This document shows, piece by piece, positions 37,501-51,730 of a DNA stretch of 64,000 nt. Location: assembly GCF_036373705.1 (NCBI RefSeq), contig NC_089857.1:39442784-39506783 (forward strand). Reading direction: 5' to 3'. The notes beneath the pieces are model-generated. The model saw nothing but the letters and a program-made list of their open reading frames with translations. It ran no database searches and was not told where the DNA came from. Numbering within the stretch: the stretch's first letter is position 1; each line of letters begins with the position of its first letter. Origin of the DNA: Amia ocellicauda (lineage: Eukaryota > Chordata > Actinopteri > Amiiformes > Amiidae). Position numbers and translations under genes: made by a program.

Positions 37501-40500
37501 TTAAAATGAATTATGGGAACTTGCTTTTTTTATCTTCTCAGTTACTCCTTTTTAGTTTATCAGCAACTTACATTTCTTACTTGCCTCATTATTATTATTA
37601 TTATTTATTTATTAGCAGACGCCCTTGTCCAGGGCGACGTACAAAACATAAGAACAATATTATTGTTGAATTATTGTTGAGTTGAGTTTCAAACCTATCT
37701 TTGCTATCGGCAAATGATCTTCCAATGCAGCTGGCAATTTAGAGGATAATAATTATTATTCATGAGTAATAATTGTAATAATATAGATGTGATGGGTAGG
37801 CTTATTTTAGAATGCCAATTAAATCACTGGTCTACTTATTTAGATGACCAATCAGACACTGTTTGTAAAATGTCAGGCAACTTGAGTGTATGTCCCAAAA
37901 TGGATATATAAGCTGTGTACTTCCTTGAAAAGTTTGGAAAAACAGCATTATACTTGTTTAATACTTTCTGTTGCTGTGATCTGCAGTTTTTTCCTGTGCA
38001 CGTAATAAATTCTGATTAGAACTGCCGACACCAAATCTATCTTTCAGCACAATACCTGATGAGGAGAATTTGAGCAAATGGCTAGTTTAACAAATACAGT
38101 TTAACAAAACATTACTAGCATATTACATTATATCACTATATGTCTATCCCCAGGCAGCCAACCAGAACAGAATTAGTCAGATTAGGCTTTAAGGATTTAG
38201 CCTCTAAACCGTTCAATGTAGAACTTAATACATTAAATTAAATTCACAATTGGCAACATTTTAGTTATACAGGATGAGGTGCGTTCAGTGTTTGTCAGTG
38301 TGTTCTTTATGAACACCCCGCTTACAAAGCATTTCTAGTTCTTCCAAAACCATTGTGAGGAATGAGTTCGCTGACTAACAGTTTTTAGTGCAGTATGTTT
38401 TGGAAAAGTAGCACTTCTTAATGGGGAGGCCTTTCCTACATTTCATTGGCTGAGTTGTGTGCACAGATGAAAGCAATTAAGTGGCACAGACTGAGTTTCT
38501 GTGTGCACATGAGAACTGAATAGGAACTGGGTGAAAAGTCAGTGTGATATATAATATTTCCTGGTCTGGATGCTCAGCTGGAGATGAATGGGTTTGAACT
38601 TCCATTTCAGAGTGGATTACAATTTCTAACTCTTTTGTCAGTAGAAGATCAAAGAGAACTCGGAAAAGAGTCTCGGCTACCTCCATGCAAAGTATGTGAA
38701 GGAAGCCTTTATTTGCTCCAGCTTTTCTTAGTCAGAAAACGTGCCATAAACAATCTCGGCTTGCATAAGAGATTAAGCCCGGTGGCAATTTAAAAATAAA
38801 TTAGGTAAACAGTTCAATGCACTTTGACTGGTTACTCAAGTTGGAACATTGCTACTTTCCAATCTGTTAAGAATGAAAGAAAAATACATTTTTTTTTAAC
38901 ACTTCTCCCTTCAATCACAGTAAAACAAACATTGACCCACATTTCCTTGTTTTTCATTGTACTTATCTGTGATGTAAACACATAAATATAAAAATAATGG
39001 GTTGGTAATTCAAAAGTTCTGATTTGTATTTATTTGTTACCTGGTTGTAAGAAATGTCTTCTCTGAGGGCTCTATCTAGGCTGTGGCAGTGAAGGGGGAA
39101 ATACTACACAGAGTAGATCTTAAAACCTTCTTTTAGGGAGGGTGAATGTTTCTGACCAGCATTTGTCATAGAATGTAGACACACTCAACGTAACGATTAT
39201 TTATTTAAAACAATCAGCCACTCTATAATATTTGTATAAATTATATAAAGTTTTAATCTTCTACACTGAAAATGGCACTGTGTTCCAAGCTTAAATACAT
39301 GCACCGTTTAAATTAATATTAAGCAAAATAAGAGACATCCGCTCCAAATACTACACAGATTACAAATACAAATATTGCATAAAGTAAATTTAAAGCTCTG
39401 GGTCAAAACTAAAGGCTTGTTTTGTGCATCATTTTAAAAGATTTTTTGAAGCTCTGTCTGCACGTATAGCCAAATAAATGATATCTATGAACTAGTACAC
39501 TGAGGCAATCTGTGGGGATGGTAAGCCCTCTGGTGGCCTAAAAGGGAGTCATTTGAGTTTTCTCTTGTGTCTCAAAATGATGTAATTCAAATTAATTATG
39601 AAGTTCTGTAACCCTATCCCTAACCCTGACCCTAACCTTGTTATATACATGATTAAGAGCAGAGGTCGGATTAAACTATTTATGTGTTATTCTTCTGGTA
39701 TTCATACAGCAATTAATTAAGAATTGGTGTCTATTATTGTAAAGTGTTACCAAATAATCAAATTATATTCACAGCACTACTTCATATTCTGACTCAGTTT
39801 CTTGCCCATTTCAGTTATTTTTTAAGTACCAAATGGTGAAATATGATCTGGAGAAGGACGAACCTGTGCGAAACAAACAAGGCTTTTGTGAGCTGGTGCA
39901 GAAAGGTAAGAAAATACACTTTTTAAAAAGGTGCGTAAAGGGTTATTATGTGATATAATTATTAGAATTGTATTGAATAATGTATTCTGTTTGAATTTCT
40001 GTTAGTCATGCCAATGTATGTTCAGCCAGTTCATCAGTAAATCAATTAACCAAAGAATCAAATGAAACCTGAAATGTATAAAGAATGTACAAATTGAGGC
40101 ACAGCGTTGAGAAAGCTCTGCCACCCACAGTTCCCAGCAGATCCATAAACACACCCTGCATTAGTCACGGCCCTGGGTCTTGGTGACAGGCAGGGGTCGG
40201 GTTGTCTGACTGGCCATTTCTGTGCTTGGTTGCAGGTGAGACGGGACTGATGTTATCGCAGGTAAATTCGAAGAACCCGTTTTTTGGCTACGCCGGAAGC
40301 AAAATGCTCACGGAGAAGAAACTGCTACGGGACGTCTTCAGGAAAGGAGATGCCTATTTTAACACTGGGGATTTAATGTGTGAAGACCATGACAACTTTG
40401 TTCATTTCAAGGACAGAATTGGAGATACGTTCAGGTAATAGTTTAAAGAAATCTGCGAAAAAAGTTTGTTCAGCTGTGAATCTGATAGTATGCGTCTTAT

Positions 40501-42130
40501 GAGGTAAAAACAAAATATATATTTTGATTCATGTAATTGTGTCTCTGAATTTTTAGAGGGTAGGTTTTCTGATTAGAAGTATATTTTTACAATTCAACAT
40601 GCTAGAATTGACTGTATCATATATGTAATGTACAGAGATGAATTGATCACTCCATGCTTTTTGAATATTGTTTGTAGGTGGAAAGGGGAAAATGTTGCCA
40701 CAACGGAGGTAACTGACATGATTGGACTGATGGACTTTTTGCAAGAGGCAAATGTATATGGGGTTGAAGTTCCAGGTAAGGACGGGAATGGATAATCTAC
40801 CAGTCAATTCAATGTGCTTTGGCATGGGTTAGGAAAAGGCAGATGGAGCACAGCAAAATAGATTATTATTATTGCTATTTATTTATCGGCCGATGCTCTT
40901 ATCCAGGGCGACTTACAGGTTAAGTGCAGTAAAACAGTACAAAGTTACAAATCAAACATAATACAATTACAGTTTCAAGATTACATAAGTGCACAGGTAA
41001 AATATACAGTTCTACATCCTAGTTCTAATGGCTAACAGGTGCAGACAAGATGCACTCAAGTCATAGATAAGAGCTAAGGGAAGGGGCAGAGGGGAAACCA
41101 CAAATGGTGGTGATGTGCTGAGTGTAGGAGAGCGCAGGATCGAGGGTGACTCCTAGGTTCTTAGCTGAAGAAGAGGGAGAGAGTGTCGTAGATTCTAAGG
41201 GGATTGAGATGGAGAGATCAATAGAAGGTGAGGAGGAGGGGGGGAAAGAAGAGATCATCAGATTTGGAGAGGTTGAGAGGGTCAGAATAGGGAAAATACA
41301 GGAAGATGAGGTAGGAGGAGAACCAAACGACAGCAGTCTCATAGATTCCAAGGTCAGCAAGGCAGGAGAGGAGGATGGAGTGATCAACGGTGTCAAACAC
41401 TGCAGAGAGATCAAGGAGGATGAGGAATGAGGAAAGAGGTTAGCCCAAGCACAGCTGAGGGAGTCCGTGACTGCCAGGAGAGCAGTTTCAGTTGAAATGA
41501 GGAATAGTTCAAATCAGTCGTGTCCAATGTGTTGTTCTTCTCCAGCTAATGAAGGCAAAACAGGCATGGCAGCAGTTATTCTCAAACCTGGCTGTGAATT
41601 CGATGGGAAGAAGCTGTATGAGCACGTAGCCGAACACCTGCCGAGCTACGCACAGCCACGGTTCATTAGAATTCAGGTCATTTAAGTGTTTTTAAAAAAA
41701 GTCTTTCTTAATTGTGTATATGTATGTGTGTGAGTGTGTGTATATATAGCTATATATAGTTCTGTATGCTTGCTTTTCACAGTTTAAGACCTTTAAATAC
41801 AGCATGATCCATAATATCACAACCCCAGTTTAGAGGAAAAAAAAATGGGAACATATTCCATTTAGAGAAGTAATGTTTTTATGATACGTGCACAGAAAAT
41901 ACTGTTTTCTGGAAGTCTGATATTTGTCTGATGTAGATTTACTGTTCTTGCAGGAATCAATGGACATGACTGGAACCTACAAGCAGCAAAAGTTTCGATT
42001 AGTGCGAGATGGATTCAACCCTTCACATGTGACAGACCCCTTGTATTTCTTAGATTATTCAGAGAAATGTTACATCCCTCTAACGAAGGCCATCTATGAA
42101 GACATTGTCTCTGGGCAACAGAAGCTGTAG
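25516..42130 (+). CDS. slc27a6, copy 3 (fatty-acid transport protein 6, very-long-chain acyl-CoA synthetase)
   Basis: Ten exons: 25516-25996, 26941-27150, 29617-29775, 31158-31282, 34880-35074, 39815-39905, 40236-40434, 40678-40775, 41546-41676, 41954-42130. The joined frame is open for 1,866 bases (621 aa; human FATP6 619). The first in-frame ATG is 25516; the frame is open further upstream but without ATG. It starts [20 protein letters not shown], a membrane segment close to that of human FATP6. ATP-binding [12 protein letters not shown] is at 223-234. EGEKDHKV and [12 protein letters not shown] open exon 5, YGSTEGN is at 363-369, NTGDL with Asp466, and [19 protein letters not shown] at 480-498. 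All expected catalytic motifs are present, so an active long/very-long-chain acyl-CoA synthetase at ER or plasma membrane is inferred. This copy is the closest of the three to mammalian SLC27A6 and the nearest to isoc1. Introns 2-5 are long (1.4-4.7 kb); transposons occupy much of introns 4 and 5. The exon 9 donor (CAG then GTCATT) is weak. Confidence 0.93.
26105..26235. repeat. GC-rich short repeat block in intron 1 of copy 3
   Basis: Tandem copies of 'ctgcgcgggt' followed by an inverted relative ('gcagatctgcgcagacc') in otherwise AT-rich intron sequence. It could be a small non-autonomous element or the edge of the exon 1 CpG island. Confidence 0.4.
27151..29616. other. Intron 2 of copy 3, no feature recognised
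   Basis: A 2.47 kb intron. Long frames (for example the minus-strand frame at 28156-28731) resemble no protein I know and lack coding-like neighbours. No transposon ends recognised. Confidence 0.5.
30057..30485. mobile_element. Non-autonomous Tc1/mariner-type element, partial
   Basis: After a TA comes 'cagtaaggtccataaatatt', a Tc1-type terminus. Further in, 'gccaccacaatggatttgaa' (left) is matched by its inverse 'caaatccattgtggtggcgt' (right), showing inverted symmetry. It lies in intron 3 of copy 3. There is no transposase, and the far right terminus is missing or degraded. Confidence 0.6.
32230..32875. mobile_element. Possible third-level insertion with short inverted ends
   Basis: 'ggggtgttgctagaca' at the left is mirrored by 'gtctagcgacgccc' at the right, and the enclosed sequence is GC-richer (GCGCGC-containing) than its surroundings. 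It lies wholly inside the second Tc1-type element. The superfamily is not determined. Confidence 0.4.
32258..32292. repeat. (CTATTA)n microsatellite
   Basis: About six CTATTA hexamers. They create false Tyr-, Leu- and Asn/Ser-repeat frames. Confidence 0.9.
33300..33640 (+). pseudogene. Tc1 transposase N-terminal remnant
   Basis: The frame includes [20 protein letters not shown] (helix-turn-helix region) and later [10 protein letters not shown], typical of the DNA-binding half of Tc1 transposases. The catalytic DDE half is absent: sequence jumps from the middle of the gene to the 3' terminal repeat at about 33.65 kb. Confidence 0.75.
33816..34879. other. 3' part of intron 4 of copy 3
   Basis: AT-rich intron sequence with no recognisable element, ending in a good pyrimidine tract and CAG before exon 5. 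Confidence 0.5.
35856..36868 (-). pseudogene. Tc1 transposase, DD34E, inactivated
   Basis: Starts [20 protein letters not shown] at 36868. A stop codon (TGA where Trp is expected, before KKHK) follows about 45 codons in. A shifted frame gives the long central part (36660-35938) with [20 protein letters not shown] and [17 protein letters not shown], with 34 residues between the second Asp and the Glu. Another frameshift lies near 35.97 kb before the C-terminal FATKY-stop. Full-length but dead. Confidence 0.88.
36911..37008. repeat. Long palindrome inside the Tc1 element
   Basis: 'caggtgtcttttatacaggt' and the following 'aacgagctgagattaggagc' are mirrored after a short spacer by 'gctcctaatctcagctcgtt' and 'acctgtataaaagacacctg'. 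It lies between the transposase start and the right terminal repeat, so it belongs to the transposon and not to slc27a6. Confidence 0.9.
37583..37665. repeat. L2-type LINE tail
   Basis: ATT/TTTA repeats followed by 'cagacgcccttgtccagggc' and 'gacgtacaaaacataag'. Same tail motif as at 5.55 and 40.87 kb. Confidence 0.55.
37788..38055 (+). repeat. Possible solo LTR in intron 5 of copy 3
   Basis: TGTG...CACA-like ends, a TATATAAG box (37905-37912) and an AATAAA signal (38004-38009) about 95 bases further on. This is the order of promoter and poly(A) signal seen in LTRs. No primer-binding site, polypurine tract or coding region is attached, and no convincing target duplication is visible. Confidence 0.3.
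38056..39814. other. 3' part of intron 5 of copy 3
   Basis: AT-rich intron. Apart from a short telomere-like (CCCTAA) patch at 39608-39638 nothing could be identified. It ends in a normal pyrimidine tract and CAG acceptor before exon 6. Confidence 0.5.
39608..39638. repeat. Short telomere-like (CCCTAA)n patch
   Basis: About four imperfect CCCTAA units (accctatccctaaccctga...). Too short to claim a former telomere. Confidence 0.5.
40862..41500 (-). mobile_element. L2-type LINE 3' fragment in intron 8 of copy 3
   Basis: The + strand begins with the tail motif 'cgatgctcttatccagggcg'. The minus strand carries reverse-transcriptase-like pieces: [20 protein letters not shown] (from about 41400) and, in another frame, [18 protein letters not shown] (about 41160). 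Broken frames, 5'-truncated. It ends about 45 bp before exon 9. Confidence 0.7.
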
Positions 42131-44269
42131 CAGTCTGTGTTTTCAGGCTCCTAATTATTGTTCTACTGGCACAACAGTGTAGGAATGGCAATTTAATGCA
42201 CTATGTAATGTTATACCTGGTGGGCAAAGCAAAGTGCTCCCGGTCAAATAATCATTAAATAATTGATGATTTCCTTAGTTGTGAGCAATTTACAGAGACA
42301 GTGCAGGTTAATAATACATAACTTTGACATAGTAAAGGTCATGCTAACATCGGTGATCTTAAGATGGCAAAACAATGGAGGAGTTTACATTTCCACTTGC
42401 AGTTTCAGCTAGAGACTAGATAGGTTGAGCAATTCTGATCATATTTTTAAATTTAAGTTATTAGATTAATCTTGGTATTGGTTTTCAGAAATTCCAGATT
42501 CAGTCCCCAGTACAGTATAAACCCAGAACATTTCAAGCAAGTAATGAAACCTAAACAGAAAAGCGCCCTCAGTTACTAACTACTTCATCATTCAGTTCTG
42601 AACTAAGTTAATTGTTGTTTAATTTAGACCAATCAGACATTAAAAAGAGCTCAGTAGAGTTCCATTAAAGATTGCCAAAATGTGTAATTTCAGGTAAAAG
42701 TTGTAGTGTATAGGTTTCATTTAATTACATTTGAAATTGAACACAGCTCAAAATGTCATATTATGATTACATTTTTAATTTTGGGAAGGCTCTGTGATGT
42801 AATCGCATCTATTACCCTGTACTATTGTTTTTACACAAAAATGATTGTGTTTTTTCCCTTACTACAAAATAAAAAAAATGAATAAATAAGCAAACCAACA
42901 AATAAATAACTATAATAATGACTATAATCATACAATTTTAACCTTCATAGTTATTGACAATGGATCTTACCTGGAAAGCTAAGCAGTGGGTCTGCTACAT
43001 ATGTTGAATATTTAAAAAGTATCAATGCTGCTCCTAAATCTTTTTGCATTGCAGATTTTTATGAATTTTTAAAGTATTACAAAGTGTACAAAATTGTTAA
43101 GCTGATTTTTACACCTCATGCTCTGTGTTTTAGCTAAACTGTGCATCTCCAGCTGAGGGAGTACAATCATGTGTTTCCTTGAGGTTTTCACATGGCAGAA
43201 CATTGTTACTGTTAACAATTACGGGTAATGGACTAAAAGTTACAAAATAAATGTAGTTGTATTCTGACTAAAGCTGGTTTTCAAGTTAAATATTTCTGGA
43301 GTATCTGTAAAAAGTATTTTAAGGTTTCCTAATATGATCACTACACAAGGTTAATAAAAATATTCTTAATTACATCCATTTAATTTTCTGTGCATCGAAG
43401 TATAATTCTGTAGTTTTCTATTAGAGGGTGTGTCAAAGTTTTGATTTAATCTGGCCCATAGACTGGGAAAGCTCAGTCAGGACTACAGAAGCAGAAATAG
43501 AAATGGTTGAGATGGTAAATGACTGCTTTCTAACTCAATTTGTCAGGGAACCAACCAGGGAGAGTGCATGCATTGATTTGATCTTTTCAAATGACCAAGA
43601 TAGAGTCAGAGGGACATTTATTATTAGATAATTAGAGAATCAATGGCAAACTGTGATCACAATATGGTTAGCCTTGAGACATAATTTCAAAATACAAGAA
43701 CCAAGTCTAAAACAATGGTCTACAATTTTAGAAAAGCAAACCTTGCAGGTATGAGGCGGCACTTAGAAGAGTTAGACTGGAGCACACTGGATACAGATTC
43801 AGTCGAAAATGGATGGTTATATTTTAAGAATATACTACTTGAGGCTCAGGGGAAATTTGTAACAAAACATAGCAAATTGAGGACCAAAAAACATTGGCCA
43901 AAATGGTTTAATAGAGGTATGCAAAAAAATATCAAGAGAAAGAAAATGTTGTATAGCGCATACAAAAGGGATGGAGATGAGACTAAATACCAAGAATATG
44001 TTGAACTGCAAAGAGATCTTAAGAAAGGGATCAGGAAAGCAGAGAGGGAAATAGAAAGAAAGATAGCTCTTGGAGCTAAAACTTTTTTCAATACAACAGC
44101 AAGAGGTCAATAAAGGAGGAAGTGAAACAGATAAAGGGCAAACAATGTAAGTGTCTTGGAAAACAAACAAGATGTGGTAAATGTTCTAAAAGAGTATTTG
44201 ACAGAGGTTTTTACAGAAGAAAAAACAGATGACATGCCACAGGTTAACAACCAGTCCAGTCAAACCCTA

Positions 44270-44686
44270 TAGCGCCTGTGTCCACCAAAGCGTTTTCCGC
44301 AGCTGAAAACGCCGCCTGCGAGGCTTCACAGCGCGGTTTCGGTGCTTTGATACGGAATGTCTGCGGAAGTCATGTGTTGAATCGCTAATGGCGGAGGCTG
44401 TTGGTGTTGCTAACAAATACTGACTACAATGTGGCACAAGGCAGAGGAAGACTGAAGCGCGTTTGTCCCGCCCCTCCTCCACTGTGATTGGACGGCTGGG
44501 TAAAAAGTGACAGTGACGAGCGCTGCGTTTTACCCGAAGTTGAACATTTTTCAACTTTCGGCGACCAGAAAAAAACGCGCAGCGCCGCGTCCCGCTGCCG
44601 GCGCTTTAAAAACGCGGCTCCCATTGCAAACAATTGAAAAAAGACGCCGACCTCAGGAAAAAACGCTTTGGTGGACACACGGGCTA
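44270..44686. mobile_element. GC-rich inverted-repeat element (MITE-like)
   Basis: Left 'gtgtccaccaaagcgttttc' is mirrored at the right end by 'aaacgctttggtggacac'. About 417 bp, GC-rich, non-coding, inserted in the LINE. Superfamily undetermined. Confidence 0.7.
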
Positions 44687-44935
44687 AAGCTGCGTCTCAC
44701 TGCCCGTAGCGCGACAGAGCGACTCGCTGCCATTCATTTCCAATGAGAGCCGCGACAGCGCAGAGCCGAGCAAAGTTCAACGTTATGCAAATTAGCAGCG
44801 AGCGCGCAGTGACGGAGTTCGGCGACAACCAATGGGAGGCAGATGTGCTCTGCATATTGAAGTGCCTTCTCTTTCTACTGGCTAGTTTAAACATAAGACC
44901 CGCCCCCAGCGAGCGGGCACTGTGCACGTAGTGTT
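44687..44935. mobile_element. Second GC-rich inverted-repeat element
   Basis: 'ctgcgtctcactgcccg' near the left end is mirrored imperfectly by 'cgggcactgtgcacgtag' at the right. About 245 bp, GC-rich, directly adjoining the previous element. LINE sequence resumes at about 44936. Confidence 0.55.
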
Positions 44936-45499
44936 AGAGATCAGGATAAATGAGGAGGAGGTACTAAAGGGACTGCACAATTAAAAACAACCAAATCACC
45001 CGGGTCAGATGGGATATTTCCAACAGTGCTTGAAGAAATGAGGGGAATTATTTACAGGCCGCTAACTCAAATATTCCAAATGACACTTAGAACAGGGGAT
45101 GTGCCAACTGACTGCAAGACAGCAAATGTCAAACCAATCCACAAGAAAGGGGACAAAACTGAGCCAGGAAATTACAGACCAATCAGTCTCACCTGCATCA
45201 CCTGTAAAATGTTGGAAAAAATGATTAGACAGAAAATAGAGGAGCATCTTAATGAAAACCATATCCTTGGTGATAGTCAACATGGGTTTAGACGAGGCAG
45301 ATCATGTCTTACTAATTTATTGGAATTATTTGAACATGCAACTGCGGCTGTAGATCTTGTGAAAGCATATGATATGATACACTTAGATTGTCAAAAAGCT
45401 TTTGATAAGGTTCCACACCAAAGACTGATCCTCAAATTGGAAGCTGTAGGCATTCAGGGTAATGTAAGTAGATGGATAATGAACTGGTTGATGTACAGG

Positions 45500-46150
45500 A
45501 AACAGGGTGTCACCCCCAGGGGTAGCTGTTTTCCATCTTGAATGCCTTGAAGCCCAATTTCCATTTGTGTCCCCGGGTGCGTGTGTCCCTGCTGATCTGG
45601 AAAAGCTCCTCTGGTTTGATGTGGTCGATGTCTTTCATGATTTTAAAGACTTGGATCAAGTCCCCACGTAGTCTCTGTTCCAGGGTGAAAAGGTTCAGGT
45701 CCTCAGTCTCTCAGTAGGACATTCCCTTCAGACCTGGAATAAGTCTGGTTGCTCTCCTCTGAACTGCCTCTAGAGCAGCGATATCTTTCTTGAAGTGAGG
45801 AGCCCAGAACTGTCCACAGTATCCAGATGAGCTCTAACTAGTCCATTGTACAGTCTGAACATTACTGCCCTTGTTCTCAATTCTACACTTTTGACAATAT
45901 ACCCTAGCATTGTGTTTGCCTGTTTGACAAGTTTGCTAACTATCCCAGAGTCCAGATCATTAATATAGATTAGAAAAAGCACAGGCCCTAATACTGATCC
46001 CTGTGGAACTCCACTAACAACCTCACTCCAGTTAGAAGCAACTCCTCTAATCGACACCCTCTGTTTCCTATACACCAACCAGTTCATAATCCATCGACTT
46101 ACATTACCCTGAATGCCTACAGCTTCCAATTTGAGGATCAGTCTTTGGTG
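45500..46150 (-). mobile_element. CR1/L2-clade LINE fragment, opposite orientation
   Basis: The minus strand reads EAVGIQGNVSRWIMNWLVYR, then VVSGVPQGSVLGPVLFLIYI (RT domain), then a deletion that removes the FADD region, then [20 protein letters not shown], and it continues toward 45.55 kb as the domain downstream of RT. It repeats in inverted orientation the last 75 bases or so of the plus-strand LINE at 45.43-45.51 kb. Confidence 0.8.
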
Positions 46151-46286
46151 TGGAAGTATTTGTGGATGTATTAATATGTTTGAATACTGGATAATAGTTC
46201 AGGTAAAGATTAATACAAATGATTGTGATATTTTGTTATTGAAATTAAAAACAAGATTTTTATGGTACTTCAGATTCACCCATCAT

Positions 46287-46288
<2 letters not shown>

Positions 46289-46325
<37 letters not shown>
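46289..46325. repeat. (TA)n microsatellite
   Basis: About eighteen TA dinucleotides. Confidence 0.95.
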
Positions 46326-46327
<2 letters not shown>

Positions 46328-47689
46328 CCCCTAATGATGGTATGTTTGGTTTTCTATTCTAATAGAAACATGCAAAATCTCCAATTACAGCATTTGCTAT
46401 TTCGTGTTTGTGTGTAGCATTTGTGTATGTGTGTCTCTGTGTACTGGACAGCAGCTCATATACCCATAAGTTGATAATGATAAGTAGTACATTTTTCAAA
46501 AAATAGAATTACAGTACCTCTTTCAACAACAGTATCCTACACCTGAAAATAATCAATGTAATCATAATCTTAAATCTTTAATCTGTATCTGTGTAAACTT
46601 CTATTAGACACACACACACATACACAATTAATTGAAACCAGGTACCTATGGGAAAAAATATAACAGCAGGTGGTGTGTAGCGATGATATAAATTTTAATT
46701 TTATGGGCCACATCTGATTTAAGTCTGGAATAAGTATTTAATCCCACAAAACCGGCACAATTACAGCACAATATCACAATCTCCCTGGGCTTTATTTCAG
46801 AGATTGTGTTCTCTGGGCTTTTCTCTGCTGAAGGGTATCTGAATGCAGCATAATTCTCAAATGGAAAAAGCTGGTTTCGTGAAATATGGACGTTAACCAT
46901 ATATCATAATTCTGCATGCTATGCATATTCCTGTTATTTGTGCCTTTTATCTTCTACATATGCAAGCCACGGAGAAGGTAATACAAATAAAATAATTTGA
47001 ATAAAAGATGGAGGCTTGCAGTGTATAGATCTGGGACATAACTGATCATTTATAGAAAATATACATTCATGTGAAGGGTAACATTCCTATAAAGTAAAGT
47101 CACAGCTGCAAAAGATAGATTAATGTGTTTTCAGTTTAGACTTGGACATGATTTTGATTTAATTTTTAAACTGCCTCCATAAAACATTGAGATACAGATT
47201 TCAAGAAAATGTGAAGGTTGAATTAAAGAAAATGTCTATTAAATTATGGAAAGCAGAACATTCAGTGACAATCTGCAATATTCATTAAGCAATTCACACT
47301 GAAATAGAAGATGGTGCAAGGGGACAAATGTGAAAAACAGACAAAACACGAGCTTTAAAGAAAATAATAATTAAAAAAACATGGGCCTGTGAAAGATAAT
47401 TATGTTCTATTAAATATGGCAAACCACTAACAATTTAACATACACTGAAAGGAAAGTTTCTTATTTTAAAATACTAAACTTTAAACACCAGGCAGAGATC
47501 CTTGCTGTCCAAAGCAATCTAGTGAGCATGTGAAATCCATTTTTGATACACATCCAAAAATCCCCCCTTATTTATAATATTTGAAAATGTTCCTTCAAAT
47601 AATTAGGTTATGTACGATGGACTTATTTGGCTATAAAAACAAGTGTCGTTAGTCACTTAAAAAGGGCGATATAGATGCAGAAGCAATAG

Positions 47690-47850
47690 TGTGATTTTGC
47701 GGCAGCTGAGGGGCTCTGCGCAGGACTGTGACGTTGCAGCAGACACCGTTTCTCTGAAAGGCGTGACTGTAGCAGGTCAGGGGTCAGGGTTCAGAGGTCA
47801 GGAGGAGCAGCCCGCCGTGTCTCCGCCTCCCCGTCGGCACTCCGAGCATC
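47690..47850 (+). promoter_or_regulatory. CpG-rich promoter / 5' UTR region of isoc1
   Basis: GC and CpG content rise sharply from about 47.69 kb through exon 1, in contrast to AT-rich flanks, as in a CpG-island promoter. The ATG is preceded by 'actccgagcatc', with an acceptable context (ATCATGG). No TATA box at a suitable distance. Confidence 0.5.
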
Positions 47851-51348
<3,498 letters not shown>

Positions 51349-51716
51349 CTGCATATCGACGGGTGAAAAGAAACTGGTATTACTGTTAAGTTGTTTACAA
51401 AGTGTGGGGGAAAAACACTAAAACTATAGGCAAGTAGAGGCTTCAAATGCAGATACAAAACATACTGTAGAAATGTGTCGTGTGTTTAGGAAAAGTTCTG
51501 GTAACGCCAGTGTGTTTTGTGAAATCACATCAGTGTTGCTACAATCCAGCCTCCAGTACTGTTGAGTTTAAGTGTCGTGAAATATTTTAAGAGGTGCCTA
51601 AATATTCACAGTCCAAAATGATTGTAAAACAGCTCTTGAAGGTACGTTTTCTGTGGTGTAATATAGTGCACTTTGTAAACACTGTAATGTAAATCTTTTT
51701 TGTATCAGCAGGCTAA

Positions 51717-51722
51717 AATAAA
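51717..51722 (+). terminator. Poly(A) signal candidate for isoc1
   Basis: AATAAA 369 bases after the stop codon. Later AATAAA motifs near 52231-52240 are alternatives. Confidence 0.5.
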
Positions 51723-51730
51723 TGTTAATG

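Larger units (their letters stand above)
43440..45515 (+). mobile_element. CR1/L2-clade non-LTR retrotransposon, decayed, interrupted
   Basis: Plus-strand pieces: endonuclease end (EMVNDCFLTQFVREPTRESA, about 43500-43630), a linker rich in Lys/Glu (43715-44113), then reverse transcriptase from about 45026 with KPIHKKGD, NYRPISLT, HGFRRGRSCLTNLLE and the QKAFDKVPHQRL active region up to LEAVGIQGNVSRWIMNWL. Stops and frameshifts throughout. The YxDD-containing part is missing on this strand. Two GC-rich elements (44270-44935) split it. The clade assignment is from motif style only. Confidence 0.8.
42131..47850. other. Spacer between slc27a6 copy 3 and isoc1
   Basis: 5.7 kb. 42131 to about 43430 is the probable 3' UTR and AT-rich DNA (AATAAA motifs near 42868 and 43245). 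43.44-46.15 kb is filled by LINE copies with two inserted GC-rich elements. 46.29-46.33 kb is a TA tract. 46.33-47.65 kb is AT-rich with nothing recognised. From 47.69 kb the sequence turns CpG-rich into isoc1. Confidence 0.6.

Noticed and set aside
39608-39638. Telomere-like CCCTAA units as evidence of a chromosome fusion point
   Set aside because: Only about four imperfect units; such patches arise by chance or in repair and do not support a fusion.
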